64,000 nucleotides of DNA, taken from positions 56,591-120,590 of the forward strand of contig JAPZTJ010000011.1 of assembly GCA_027532555.1 (NCBI GenBank), in the 5' to 3' direction. This stretch comes from Aquidulcibacter sp. Its GTDB lineage: Bacteria; Pseudomonadota; Alphaproteobacteria; Caulobacterales; Aquidulcibacteraceae. Below the pieces are notes generated by a model. It saw nothing but the letters and a program-made list of their open reading frames with translations, searched no databases and was not told the origin of the DNA. Below, piece after piece: positions 34,036-43,848 of the stretch. The position numbers and the translations under genes were made by a program. Within the stretch, counting starts at the first letter, position 1. Every line of letters begins with the position of its first letter.

Positions 34036-37000
34036 CTAGGACGCTAAAGCCTGCGGCAAAGTTGCGGTGGTTGGGGTGGTTGGGGTGGTTGGGGTGTTGG
34101 TGAGGATTAGAGACGGCGTGGCGCTCGACGGATTCGGTGTCAAAAGACGGACAAATTCGCTGGCGACCATTGGCTTACCAAACAGATAGCCTTGCAAGGT
34201 GTGGACACCCGCGGATTTTAGAACCGCATGCTGGGTAGCCGTCTCGACGCCTTCAGCGACCACTTCGCGGCCTAAGGACCGGCCGATACTGGCAACGGCT
34301 TGGATTATCGCCAAAGCCTCACGGGAGGTTTTGGGATCAAGATCAAGACTGGTCACAAACTCACGGTCGATCTTGATCTTGTCAAACGGGAAGCGGTGCA
34401 AGGAAGTCAAACTGGAATAACCGACACCGAAGTCATCCAGTGCCAGTTTGCAGCCCATGGCTTTGATCTGAGCAAACAGCTGACGCACGCGATCAGGGTC
34501 ACCCAAGAAGGCCGTTTCGGTCACTTCCAACACCACCCGAGCGGGATTATAGCCGGTCTCGGCGAACAGCTCCTTCAGATCGCCAACAAAATTTTCGTCA
34601 ATCAATTCAAGAGGTGACACGTTGAGCGCGATCGGCAGATTGCCCCAATCTGCGGTATCGTTGAAGACGGCTTGGCGGACAAAGTGGCCGATGTGTGCGA
34701 TGAATCCCGATTTCTCGGCAATTGGAATAAAGACGTCTGGGCCAACACGCGCCCGACCGCCGCGATCCCATCGGAGAAGCGCTTCTGCCGACACGACCTG
34801 ATTGCCAGTACGGTCATAAAGCGGCTGATAAACCATGCTGAGAGCACCGGTTTCGAGGTCCGCTTCGAGTTCGTCGCGCAAGGCCTTTTCGTCTGGCGAC
34901 AGAATGGCTGTATTGAACACTTCGACAACTGTTGGCTTCACTTCGGCCTTGATCTCGAATGCTGGTTCTTCGGGTAGGTCAGACTCCATCAGGACAGCGA
35001 GACGGTCGAGAGTCATATGCAAAACCGCGATGGCACGCTCAATCTCAGACGGCGCAATCGGTGTGTTATGGATGCGGACCGCGGCCTCAATTGTGCCAGC
35101 TAGTTTCGCTATGGCACTTGCCCCGATGTTAAGGCTCATCGACTTCAGCGAGTGTGCAGCCTTGGCGATACGGTCCCGATCACCCGCGTTTAAGGCCTCT
35201 TGCAGTTCGATCAAAGTGCTGGGTGCGTGGTTGCGATACAGGCCAACCACACGCACAACGAAGTCGCGACGGTGTGTCTTCAGATCGCGCAGGAAGGGCA
35301 GAATTACGGCTTCGTCAAACAAACCGCCTTCGGCTGCGCCGCCGGTCGTTTCCGATGGTTCCCACGCTTGATCATCCGAGCGCGCGTCAATCATTTCCAG
35401 CGCCTTGGTTGCCAAATGCGCGGGCAAATTCGCTTTCAGGACCTCACCCAAAGCTACCAGTGTGAATGGCTTGTGCAAAACCCCGTCCATCCCGCATTCC
35501 GACCAAGCATTTGCAGCCGTACCCACGACATGGGCGGTCAGGGCAACTACAGGCATACGCTTGCGGCCTTCTTTGGCTTCAAGAGAGCGGATTGCGCGCG
35601 TGGCTTCATAGCCATCCATGACGGGCATAGAGCCGTCCATCAACACCAGATCATAGTCTTTGGTCGCGAGAACGTTCAGGGCATCTTGGCCATCAACGGC
35701 TACATCGGCCTTGATTTCAAAGCGTGAGAGGGCTTCCACCGCGACTTCGCGATTGACCTCACCATCATCCACGACAAGCACGCGGGCATCGGGAAAGGCC
35801 ACTGTGATGGCTTGGTTCATCACGCCGCCTTGGCTGAAAGCAAAGCTGGTCCCGTTGCGTAGTGCCAAGATCAAATGGTCAATATCGGCGTGGCGGACAG
35901 GACGTTGCAACGCAGCAACCGCTTGGCCAGCGCGCACCATAGAATCGGCAACTGTATCATCGGCGTCGGCGATCAATACGAGCTTCTTGGGATTAAAGCC
36001 GGATGGTAATTCGGTGCGATTGACCTTGTCTGCAATCAGCAAATCCGGCTGCAAAGCATCGGTTTGGCCAATCACAGCCCCAGCCGTAGCAAAGCGGCGA
36101 CTGATCGCCCAAAATTCAACTTGCCCGTCTACAAAAATCTTGACGCACGAGGGCACGTCGCCTTCTTCCAGTTTGGGCGGGGCAGCCAGCACGCGTGCCT
36201 CACCCGTCAGGGCAGGCAGACGGACGTGAAAGCTGGTGCCTTGGCCTTGCTTGCTAGTCGCGCCAATCTGGCCGCCCATAGCTTCCACCAAGCGCTTGGA
36301 GATCGACAATCCAAGCCCAGTGCCACCGAACCGGCGGGTGGTAGTTTGATCTTCTTGGGAGAAGGCCGAAAAGATGCCAGAAATCTTGTCTTCAGCAATC
36401 CCGATGCCAGTATCCTGCACAATCAGGCGCCAAAACTGACTATCTGGATCGGGCTCCAACCGAACAAGCACGTGGCCGGTCTCGGTAAATTTCAAGGCGT
36501 TGGAAACGAGGTTTGAGATCACTTGGCCAAGACGGACGGAATCGGCGGGGATCATCTTGGGGGCTTGTGGATGGGCCGACGCTACCAGCTCCAAGCCCTT
36601 TTCGCGGGCTTTGGTATGGAACAGGGCCAAGACGTCATCAACCAAGTCCAGCACATTGACTTCGCAGATTTCGACTTCCAACTTGCCCGCTTCAATCTTG
36701 GAGAAGTCGAGAATATCGTTGATCACGGCCAGCAAGCTGCGGCCAGATTTCACAATCGTGTCGGCGTGGCGCTTAGCTTTGGCGGGCAATGATTCCGCCG
36801 CCAACAGCTCTGCCATCACCATCACACCATTCATCGGCGTGCGGATTTCGTGGCTCATGGTAGCCAAAAAGTCTGACTTGGCGGCATTCGCACGCTCGGC
36901 CGAGTCGCGGGCCACCAGATAGTCGCTCGTCCGCGCCGCAACTTCAGCTTCCAGGCCGCGCATATGGGCTTCAATGCGGCGATCCCGCTCACCAATGGCA

Positions 37001-37755
37001 TCCAACATGGCATTGAAACCTGTCACTAGCGTGCCGACCTCGTCCGTGGTCGTTGCCTCCACCCGTTGGGAAAAGTCACCTTTTTGGCCAATTGCGGCCA
37101 CTGACTTAGTCAGATCGGTCAAGGGTTCTGTCAGCGCGCGCTGAATGCGACGAGAAATCCCCAACGAAATCAGGAGGGCCAATAAGGCGACCCCCAACAC
37201 GCTACCAATGGAGCGCAGCAAAGGTGCCAAGAAGTCATTGGCCATATGGACCACAACGACGCGCCCCAAGACCTTGCCACCCAATTCGATCGGCGAGACG
37301 ACTTCCACAGATTTGGTGGTAATCAGCGCGATGAGGTTTGGATCGGCGCTTTCACTGTCCAAGCGTACGTCGTTGCGCAGACGCGTACCAGAACCATTTT
37401 CGGCCAACGACATGCCATTAGCAAGTTCGACCCGCGCATAGACGATCCCGGGGCTGCGGGAGATAGCGCGAATAGCGATAAAGGCGCGCTGGCGATCTTG
37501 GTCATTTGCTGCCTCGGCCGCACTACTGGCCAAAACTTGCGCTGCCGTCCGCATTTCAGACCAGCGCACCTCAGCATGGCGCGTCATGTCTTGATAGGCA
37601 AAAATAATTGTTACAGGTACGACCGAGAAAATCACAGAGCCCAGCACAAGCGCCGCTAGCCGTGACCGGATAGAGCTTGGCTTTCTGGCCTTTTGAATTC
37701 TCTGTTTAGGAGGCTTCATCTGAGATTTCACTTGATCAAACCTGAGCGCTAACAT
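34036..37755 (-). CDS. hybrid histidine kinase with HPt and EAL phosphodiesterase domains
   Basis: This very large signalling protein has one reading frame of up to 1248 codons. By that numbering, membrane helices flank a periplasmic region (about 41-63 and 190-210) and a HAMP domain follows. HisKA has H311 (SHEIRTPMN), then a full ATPase domain (ending FGGTGLGLSIS). A degenerate receiver spans about 545-650; a true receiver has D716 (LMDGSMPVMDGY) and K771. HPt has H877 (AAHSLKSM). The C-terminal EAL domain keeps EAL, NVS, EVTET, DDFG, KIDR, EGVET and QGY motifs, so it should hydrolyse cyclic di-GMP. No GGDEF is present. The ATG at 37755 has AGGA seven bases upstream; 37782 and 37719 are alternatives. 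A TTAA-N7-TTAA box lies directly upstream. Confidence 0.92.
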   Translation of the reverse strand: MLALRFDQVKSQMKPPKQRIQKARKPSSIRSRLAALVLGSVIFSVVPVTIIFAYQDMTRHAEVRWSEMRTAAQVLASSAAEAANDQDRQRAFIAIRAISRSPGIVYARVELANGMSLAENGSGTRLRNDVRLDSESADPNLIALITTKSVEVVSPIELGGKVLGRVVVVHMANDFLAPLLRSIGSVLGVALLALLISLGISRRIQRALTEPLTDLTKSVAAIGQKGDFSQRVEATTTDEVGTLVTGFNAMLDAIGERDRRIEAHMRGLEAEVAARTSDYLVARDSAERANAAKSDFLATMSHEIRTPMNGVMVMAELLAAESLPAKAKRHADTIVKSGRSLLAVINDILDFSKIEAGKLEVEICEVNVLDLVDDVLALFHTKAREKGLELVASAHPQAPKMIPADSVRLGQVISNLVSNALKFTETGHVLVRLEPDPDSQFWRLIVQDTGIGIAEDKISGIFSAFSQEDQTTTRRFGGTGLGLSISKRLVEAMGGQIGATSKQGQGTSFHVRLPALTGEARVLAAPPKLEEGDVPSCVKIFVDGQVEFWAISRRFATAGAVIGQTDALQPDLLIADKVNRTELPSGFNPKKLVLIADADDTVADSMVRAGQAVAALQRPVRHADIDHLILALRNGTSFAFSQGGVMNQAITVAFPDARVLVVDDGEVNREVAVEALSRFEIKADVAVDGQDALNVLATKDYDLVLMDGSMPVMDGYEATRAIRSLEAKEGRKRMPVVALTAHVVGTAANAWSECGMDGVLHKPFTLVALGEVLKANLPAHLATKALEMIDARSDDQAWEPSETTGGAAEGGLFDEAVILPFLRDLKTHRRDFVVRVVGLYRNHAPSTLIELQEALNAGDRDRIAKAAHSLKSMSLNIGASAIAKLAGTIEAAVRIHNTPIAPSEIERAIAVLHMTLDRLAVLMESDLPEEPAFEIKAEVKPTVVEVFNTAILSPDEKALRDELEADLETGALSMVYQPLYDRTGNQVVSAEALLRWDRGGRARVGPDVFIPIAEKSGFIAHIGHFVRQAVFNDTADWGNLPIALNVSPLELIDENFVGDLKELFAETGYNPARVVLEVTETAFLGDPDRVRQLFAQIKAMGCKLALDDFGVGYSSLTSLHRFPFDKIKIDREFVTSLDLDPKTSREALAIIQAVASIGRSLGREVVAEGVETATQHAVLKSAGVHTLQGYLFGKPMVASEFVRLLTPNPSSATPSLILTNTPTTPTTPTTATLPQALAS
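34066..34092 (+). repeat. tandem 9-bp repeat in the 3' end of the hybrid-kinase/EAL gene
   Basis: Three perfect copies of GGTGGTTGG are followed by a partial fourth. On the coding strand they encode a Thr-Thr-Pro tail (TPTTPTTPTT). Changes in copy number would keep the frame, so this is a length-variable tail rather than a phase switch. Confidence 0.8.
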
Positions 37756-37781
37756 CGAGCGTCCTAAGTAGCGCGGACACA

Positions 37782-37796
37782 TTAAGTGCGGGTTAA
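37782..37796. promoter_or_regulatory. CtrA-type box TTAA-N7-TTAA upstream of the kinase/EAL gene
   Basis: TTAA (37782-37785), seven bases GTGCGGG, and TTAA (37793-37796) match the full CtrA consensus spacing of Caulobacterales. The box is 26 nt from the preferred start at 37755. If the upstream ATG (37782) were the real start, the box would abut it. CtrA control would tie this c-di-GMP-related protein to the cell cycle; this is inference from the consensus. Confidence 0.5.
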
Positions 37797-37855
37797 GCCA
37801 ACAGATTTGGGCCGCTGCTGAACTAAGCGGCAGTACTGCATCGCGACAACTTGGC

Positions 37856-37861
37856 TTGACG
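37856..37861 (+). promoter_or_regulatory. possible -35 element for the receiver-kinase gene
   Basis: TTGACG lies in the divergent region, about 130 nt before the ATG at 37993. The sequence at the expected -10 distance (around AAGCTA) is weak, so this is only a candidate. A half CtrA-like TTAACCGATTTAA sequence lies between the two. Confidence 0.25.
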
Positions 37862-37992
37862 TCCGGTTAACCGATTTAAGCTAGTGTGAAAGTCTAATAG
37901 GAGTCCGATAGACGTGCACAACGCCGTTTCAATCCATAGTTATGGGCACGCTGAAGTCGCGCTTGTCTGTCTTTTTGCCGAGGTTGCTCCCT

Positions 37993-39132
37993 ATGAGTGA
38001 CTTAAGCATGACGGCCGCGCCTCAGTTCGTACTGACTGAGAACGCACGGATTTTGGTAGTCGACGACGATCCCATCCTGCGGGAGTTTGCGGGCGTTTAC
38101 TTATCTAGCCCGACGATGGAAGTTGAAGTTGCAGAAGATGGCCATGCCGCTTTGGAGCGCTTGAAGCAAGGTGGGATCGACATTGCCTTAGTCGATCTGG
38201 AAATGCCCATCATGGATGGCTTTGAACTGATCGCGGCCGTGCGCGCCGAACCCAGCCTCGAGGACTTGCCCATTGTGGTCATCACAGGCCGCGAAGACAT
38301 GGAAGCAATCGACCGGGCTTATGGCACAGGGGCGACCTCGTTTGCGATCAAGCCGCTAAACTGGCGCTTGGTCAGCCACCAATTGTCCTATGTGCTGCGC
38401 AATAGCCGCGCCGATGCGAAACAGCGCCAAGGTCGCCGCTTAGCAGAACAAGCCGATGGCTTGAAGACCAACATCCTGCGCCTAATGCGGCACGAATTTA
38501 ATACGCCCTTCAATGTCATCCTAGGCTTTGGTAAGCTCATTGAGGGCCATAGCGACAATAGTGCCATTCAAGGCCATGCCCGCCAGATTTTGAACGCCGC
38601 TGAGAAATTCAAGCGAATGCATGATCAATTGATGGAATCCGCCCGCATTCTGTCTGGCGATATTGAGGTCACCAAAAAGGTATTCTCAGTTGCCGATTTG
38701 ATTAAGGCCGCAGCGCGTGAGGCCCTCCGCGCGGGTGGCAAGTCGACCGATCTGAAACTGGCCGATCGGACTGGCAATTCTGAAATTACTGGCGATTATG
38801 ATTTGCTGCTGACGGCTTTGCGTAATTTGATTGAAAACGCATTTGCCCATGGCCAAGCCCCGATCCATGTGATCGGCCAGAAAACCGCAAATGGCCGGGT
38901 AGCCATCCGCGTGTCAGATGCAGGTCAAGGCATGGACCAGACCAGCTTCGCCCTCGCAATCCAAGCCTTCAAACAAGGCAACAACGTGCTACAGCACACA
39001 GAAAATGGGCTAGGTTTAGGCTTAGCCACAGCTGTTGGTAGCTTGAAAGCTGTTGGTGGTGAAATACACCTTGTCAGCGGTGAAGATATCGGCTGTTGTA
39101 TTGAGATGGAATTTCCAATCGAATTATCATAA
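37993..39132 (+). CDS. receiver domain-histidine kinase hybrid (N-terminal REC)
   Basis: This is a soluble protein of about 379 aa. An N-terminal receiver domain (ILVVDDDPILREF; phosphoacceptor Asp in IALVDLEMPIMDGF) is followed by a HisKA-like dimerisation region. Its H-box is LMRHEFNTPFNVILGF, then comes a HATPase domain (LIENAFAHG, GLGLGLATA). It has no membrane helix or PAS domain, so it likely takes phosphate from, or gives it to, another protein. The divergent hybrid kinase/EAL gene shares its promoter region and is a natural partner, which is inference. The ATG at 37993 has GAGG upstream; the frame opens at 37942. Confidence 0.9.
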   Translation: MSDLSMTAAPQFVLTENARILVVDDDPILREFAGVYLSSPTMEVEVAEDGHAALERLKQGGIDIALVDLEMPIMDGFELIAAVRAEPSLEDLPIVVITGREDMEAIDRAYGTGATSFAIKPLNWRLVSHQLSYVLRNSRADAKQRQGRRLAEQADGLKTNILRLMRHEFNTPFNVILGFGKLIEGHSDNSAIQGHARQILNAAEKFKRMHDQLMESARILSGDIEVTKKVFSVADLIKAAAREALRAGGKSTDLKLADRTGNSEITGDYDLLLTALRNLIENAFAHGQAPIHVIGQKTANGRVAIRVSDAGQGMDQTSFALAIQAFKQGNNVLQHTENGLGLGLATAVGSLKAVGGEIHLVSGEDIGCCIEMEFPIELS

Positions 39133-39280
39133 TTCTAAGACGATAGATTTCAATATCTGAGAAAATAAAAAATTATAGTAACAAAACACTTACAAACAAC
39201 AATCAGATCATGTCGTTCATTTTATTCGAATGTTTAGCCAGCAGGCCTACACCGTGTCGATTGGTAGTAGGCGTGCAAGT

Positions 39281-40498
39281 ATGTTTGACCAACTCAGCAA
39301 CAAGAAATCTCGGCGCGGCAATATAACGTTGATCACTGCTTTGGCATTGGTACCGTTGAGTTATGCGGTCTTGTGCGGTGTCGAAATTGCCGGGATCGCC
39401 CAAAGCAAGGCCAGATTGCAAGGAGCCGTGGACGCAGGCGCTTTAGCCGGTGCCGGTGAATTGAGCGTGTCCACTCTCGGTGACGACGGCATCAAAAGCA
39501 CTGCGATTGCCCTCGCGACCAATGAGGTCAGCGCCATGCCAGATATCGCTAACCCCAGTTTCACAGTCGACATCGATCGCAACGGTGGCACCGTCAGCGT
39601 TACGGCAAGAGCGCAGTTTCAATCGATGTTTTCAGGGCTCGTGACAAACAAAACGCCGCTCACTGTAACGTCCACGGCAGAAACGTTGAGCAAAACCCCA
39701 CTTTGTGTGCTCCAAATTGACCAAGCCGCCCCCATTGGCGCCAATGTCACAGATCGTTCCGTCATTCGAGCACCGGGTTGTTTAGTTCAATCGAATTCAG
39801 GAATCTCGGTTGTGAATTTAGCCCACATTGAGGCGGGTGCCGTACAAGCGGTGAAGACCGCGACCGGTGCCATCTCGCCAGCTCCCAGTGTCGGTGCGTT
39901 GCCGATTGAAGATCCCTTTGTCGACTTGGACTTAACATCGCCTAATTGTGTCAATGCGCTAGAGAATGTAGTCCACAGTGGAAATGCGATGATCAGTCTG
40001 CCTGCTGGCGTGCATTGTGAGAATTATAAAGTTACAGGCAATGCGACATTGATACTCGAGCCCGGCGAACATTATTTCAAAGGACAATTGGAGTTTAACG
40101 GAAACTCTAAACTGCGCGGCGATGACGTCGTACTGATCTTTGACCCTGACCGCGCATTCTCATTTGATCAAAAGGCGGATATCGAACTAACCGCGCGCAA
40201 GTCGGGCCCACTGGCTGGATTCTTGATCGCAACAGGACGCAACAACACAAAGCGCTTTACGATTTCTTCAAGTAAAGTCCGCGAGTTATTAGGCACAATT
40301 TATATCCCAGGAAGCGAACTTTACGTTTCTTCTTCTGGTAATGTCGCCCAAGACTCGGCGTGGAGTGTGATCGTCGCAAAGTCGATTACCTTGGCCAATA
40401 ACCCAGTCTTGGTGATCAATAAAAACTATGCAGGCTCGAATGTGCCCGTACCCGAAGGCGTTGGCCCTTCATCTGGTGTACCCCGCCTAGCTCGCTAA
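39281..40498 (+). CDS. TadG-like Flp pilus assembly protein
   Basis: This protein of about 405 aa has an N-terminal TadE/TadG-type signal-anchor (RRGNITLITALALVPLSYAV) followed by QSKARLQGAVDAGALAGAGE, the usual post-helix sequence of the family. The rest is a large exported region with a beta-rich segment (about 240-350) containing cysteines. Family members are pseudopilin-like or surface proteins exported with the Flp pilus system. No other tad gene is adjacent. It follows a 148-nt AT-rich gap after the receiver-kinase. Confidence 0.82.
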   Translation: MFDQLSNKKSRRGNITLITALALVPLSYAVLCGVEIAGIAQSKARLQGAVDAGALAGAGELSVSTLGDDGIKSTAIALATNEVSAMPDIANPSFTVDIDRNGGTVSVTARAQFQSMFSGLVTNKTPLTVTSTAETLSKTPLCVLQIDQAAPIGANVTDRSVIRAPGCLVQSNSGISVVNLAHIEAGAVQAVKTATGAISPAPSVGALPIEDPFVDLDLTSPNCVNALENVVHSGNAMISLPAGVHCENYKVTGNATLILEPGEHYFKGQLEFNGNSKLRGDDVVLIFDPDRAFSFDQKADIELTARKSGPLAGFLIATGRNNTKRFTISSSKVRELLGTIYIPGSELYVSSSGNVAQDSAWSVIVAKSITLANNPVLVINKNYAGSNVPVPEGVGPSSGVPRLAR

Positions 40499-40501
40499 TC
40501 A

Positions 40502-41440
40502 TCACCCGAAGTTCTGCGCTGTAGCCATGGCCCCCATCCGGCCAGAAATGGCGTGAAACTCCGCAACAGTTTCCTCGATAATGTCGCGGGCAGATTTGAT
40601 CTCGTCGATCAGGCCGGATGTTTGGCCCGCGAGACCTACAGCAGCTTCCATATCCCCGCCAAAATAAAGATCGAGAATGCCCTTGAACGTATCAGGCGGC
40701 ATGATGCCCGCCTCATAGATCGCCGCAGTTCTCTCTGTCTTCAGCGCACGAATACAGGGGCTCGCCTTTTTGTTGAGGACATAGGTCCCCGTTTCCTTGG
40801 CATCGAGAATGGCTTGCTTATAATTGTGGTGCACGGGGCTTTCAGCACAGCTGACAAAGCGTGTTCCCATTTGGACAGCCTCTGCCCCTAAAGCAAAAGC
40901 TGCAGCCATGCCCTTCCCGTCACAAATCCCGCCAGCAGCCACCAAAGGCACATCGGTTACCTTGCGGATCGCCTGTAAGAGCACGAGGGTGGAGACTTCC
41001 TCAGGGTTTTTAAAGCCGCCGCCTTCTGCACCTTCGACCACCAGACCATCAATGCCTGCCTCCACGCATTTCAGAGCCGCGTCCACAGTCGGGACGGCGT
41101 GATAAACGACGATCCCAGCAGCCTTTAGGGGCGCTATGAATTTCGCAGGGCTGCCGGCGGAGGTCGTCACAAACTTGACCCCGGACTCACAGATAAACTG
41201 CAAGATCGCATCATTCTTCAGAAACATGATCGGAAGATTGACGCCAAATGGAGCAGACGTCAGCGTTTTCATTTTCAGGATTTCTGCTTGGCAATTCTCT
41301 GTCTCGCCAGAGGACGTTTCAATGATGCCAAGGCCGCCGGCCTCGCAAACGGCTGAAGCCAATTGCGAGCGGGCGATCCAGCCCATTGGTGCTTGGACAA
41401 TTGGATATTTTGCGCCGGTGTGGGCCAGAAAGCGGTTCAT
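40502..41440 (-). CDS. nitronate monooxygenase-family flavoprotein
   Basis: This is an FMN-dependent TIM-barrel protein of about 312 aa. YPIVQAPMGWIARSQLASAV opens the barrel. The phosphate-binding loops are VEGAEGGGF and LVAAGGICDGKGMAAAFALG, followed by GAEAVQMGTRFV. It belongs to the 2-nitropropane dioxygenase group, which includes enoyl-reductase-like enzymes, so the true substrate is uncertain. The ATG at 41440 follows AAGGA with an eight-base gap; the long upstream open frame runs into the neighbouring acylase gene and is not coding. Confidence 0.9.
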   Translation of the reverse strand: MNRFLAHTGAKYPIVQAPMGWIARSQLASAVCEAGGLGIIETSSGETENCQAEILKMKTLTSAPFGVNLPIMFLKNDAILQFICESGVKFVTTSAGSPAKFIAPLKAAGIVVYHAVPTVDAALKCVEAGIDGLVVEGAEGGGFKNPEEVSTLVLLQAIRKVTDVPLVAAGGICDGKGMAAAFALGAEAVQMGTRFVSCAESPVHHNYKQAILDAKETGTYVLNKKASPCIRALKTERTAAIYEAGIMPPDTFKGILDLYFGGDMEAAVGLAGQTSGLIDEIKSARDIIEETVAEFHAISGRMGAMATAQNFG

Positions 41441-41463
41441 AGTGCATTCCTTCTTTTGAGAAT

Positions 41464-43578
41464 TTAGCGGCCGGGCCGATAGCTGCGCTCGATTTGGCCA
41501 ACAAGGTCGGCGCGATTGAACAGAACCGGCTTTGTCTTCATCTCGACAAACAGCTTGCCCTGATCGGCAAAGTGGGGTGAGGCGGTGTCCAAAGTGGCGG
41601 AGCCATATTGGTGGATGCTTTGCGACGACAACTTGCCAGCTTTGTCCCAACTGACGAACATGATGAAGGTATCGCCGCCATTTGCTGTCAGCGTGCCATC
41701 TTTTTGCGTCTCGCCATAAACGGCACGAAACACGTCTGGGCCGCCGTCGATTGGTAAATCGAGGTTGCCACGCCGATAGCGATTGACCTCACCCCAGGTG
41801 GGGTCTAGGCGACCGAAATGGGTTTTGAGTTGGGTGATGGCGGCATCTAAAGCTGGCCGCAAAGGGGGCAACGGCTCTCCATTTTCAGCAGCCCGGCCAA
41901 TCGGCTGGCCCATCAGGACGGCCAATGCCGCCCCGCGGCTGGTGCGATCCGTGCTGCGGTCCCAGGCTTTTAGGATTTTTTGCGCTTCGGCCAAATCAGG
42001 ATTGCCGGTTGCATCATAGGTCAAAGCTTCGCGAATAAGGCCTGCTAAGATCCCCTTCTCGCTATAAGCCAAATCATACTTATAGGCCTCGAACTCTTCG
42101 GCTGAGATAGACGGGTCTAGGGCATAGGTTTCCAGCACACGGTACGCCCGATTGGTCATATTGGTTTGTAGGCCTAGGTGCGCGGCGAGGGTTTCGGGAC
42201 GAATATTGTCGTTGCCGTCGGTTGCCACCAAAGGGCTATTGTTAGAATTGAAAACTAAGCCCGATTGCGGGTTCCAAAGCTGGGGCAGTTTGTCGAATGG
42301 CACACGGTCCTTCCACAAAAGGTCGCTGCGATCACCGGGTAGGACGCCCTGCCAATCCACGCCATCCTTCCGGACCGGGAACTGCCCATTAGACAGATAA
42401 CCGACATTGCCAGCATCATCGGCATAGATGAAGTTGATACTCGGCAAGGCCTGCATCGCCATGGCCGCGCGCCACTCGGTCAGATTTTTCGCTTTATTGA
42501 TCGCCATATATTGGTTGGGTTGGCGCAATTCGCCCTGCCCGGCATAGCTAACGGCAAAAATTCCACGATCCGTCTCTAAGGCAGGACCATGCACCGACCA
42601 CAATAGATCGCGCTTCACGGTCCACAGAATAGGTCCCCAGACTTTCACCTTGAACGTGGCGACCTTCTTTTCAAAAGGCACCCATTTGCCGTCTAGCAAA
42701 TAGTGGCCGGGCTTTTTGGGGTCGGTCGTGAGGCGGTAAACGTCTGCGAGATCAGGTTTGTTGACGGTACTAGCCCAGCCCAAATGCGCATTATGGCCGT
42801 GCAACATGAAGGGGGAACCGGGGAAGAAGCCGCCCGCGACGTGCCATCCCTCACCACTATCCAACACAGCCTCATACCACGCCACCATGCCATCATAGGG
42901 CTGGTGCGAATTGACCAATAGACGGGTCGCGCCATCGGTGGAGCGTTTAGGCGCAATGGCAATCCCGTTAGAACCTTTAGGCGGGGCTTTGTCGGGTGCA
43001 GGCGCTGGCTCTAAGATGGACTTAAAAACTTTATCCAGCCCATAGAAAAATGGCCCACGAAACACGGTACCAGCCGCCACATCCTTACCAGACAGAGGCA
43101 AAAGCCCACTGGGCACTTTGTTTGGGTTTTGTGCGGCATACAAATTTACCCCATCGGCATAGGCTTGCATGATTGCGCGCGCTTCAGGCGTAACCTCGCG
43201 CTCATAGCCAGCATTCACACTGTCCCAGACTCTCAGTAATTGCACCAGATAATCACCAATGGCCGCATCCTTGCCCTTGGTCTCGCTCATGGTGCCCCGT
43301 GTGGCGAGGACGGCTTCCGTGATCGTTGCAAAATCATCTTCGGAGTGCGCATAACCCATACCAAACGCGACATCGACATCGCGTGGCCCTGAAATATGAG
43401 GCACGCCGAACTTATCGCGCTCAATTAGCGCATTATAGGACTTGGCTTTTTCAAGGTAAGGGGTTGGATTAATCGCCTCAGGGAACAGGGCAAGTCGAAC
43501 GCCAGCCGCATAGGCCCCACCGGCCAAGATAACAATCAAGAGACCGGCCGCCAGGCCGATCTTGCCAATTTTGTTCAT
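41464..43578 (-). CDS. penicillin acylase family protein (acylase of the AHL/aculeacin type)
   Basis: This is a 704-aa Ntn-hydrolase precursor with an N-terminal signal peptide or anchor (about residues 5-25). A spacer ends at the self-cleavage site before S203 (KGSNGIAIAPKRS), whose serine becomes the N-terminal nucleophile of the beta chain. NSHQPYDG and HGHNAHLGWASTVN are conserved beta-chain segments. The family includes acyl-homoserine-lactone acylases (PvdQ, QuiP) and cephalosporin/penicillin acylases; the acyl substrate cannot be read from sequence. It is periplasmic and stands alone, with the nitronate monooxygenase-like gene 23 nt downstream. Confidence 0.92.
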   Translation of the reverse strand: MNKIGKIGLAAGLLIVILAGGAYAAGVRLALFPEAINPTPYLEKAKSYNALIERDKFGVPHISGPRDVDVAFGMGYAHSEDDFATITEAVLATRGTMSETKGKDAAIGDYLVQLLRVWDSVNAGYEREVTPEARAIMQAYADGVNLYAAQNPNKVPSGLLPLSGKDVAAGTVFRGPFFYGLDKVFKSILEPAPAPDKAPPKGSNGIAIAPKRSTDGATRLLVNSHQPYDGMVAWYEAVLDSGEGWHVAGGFFPGSPFMLHGHNAHLGWASTVNKPDLADVYRLTTDPKKPGHYLLDGKWVPFEKKVATFKVKVWGPILWTVKRDLLWSVHGPALETDRGIFAVSYAGQGELRQPNQYMAINKAKNLTEWRAAMAMQALPSINFIYADDAGNVGYLSNGQFPVRKDGVDWQGVLPGDRSDLLWKDRVPFDKLPQLWNPQSGLVFNSNNSPLVATDGNDNIRPETLAAHLGLQTNMTNRAYRVLETYALDPSISAEEFEAYKYDLAYSEKGILAGLIREALTYDATGNPDLAEAQKILKAWDRSTDRTSRGAALAVLMGQPIGRAAENGEPLPPLRPALDAAITQLKTHFGRLDPTWGEVNRYRRGNLDLPIDGGPDVFRAVYGETQKDGTLTANGGDTFIMFVSWDKAGKLSSQSIHQYGSATLDTASPHFADQGKLFVEMKTKPVLFNRADLVGQIERSYRPGR

Positions 43579-43848
43579 GATGTTGCCCCCTTGAGCGCTT
43601 ATGAAGCTGCACCCTTAACTCATCTTGGTAGCGTAATTACCGGCAATGTCTATGGGGTTGGGAGGCTGATGCGGGGCCAAACTTACACGAAGACAACCAG
43701 TTGACTTAAGTTGCCTGCTTTTTGCGCACGGGACTGTCTCAATCTCGCCGAACAATCACCAAGGATACTATTTTTTGGGCAACTCTAGACAATGGCTTGG
43801 AAGCATTCTTAACTCAGGCATTCGAGTGACTAATCCTTGGGGGGGAAA

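Noticed and set aside
34066..34100. Short tandem repeats as a CRISPR array
   Set aside because: The units are 9 bp, contiguous, without spacers, and code for a Thr/Pro tail.
41464..43578. Quorum-quenching system
   Set aside because: The acylase family fits, but there is no LuxI/LuxR gene or other signal-related gene nearby, so the substrate is left open.
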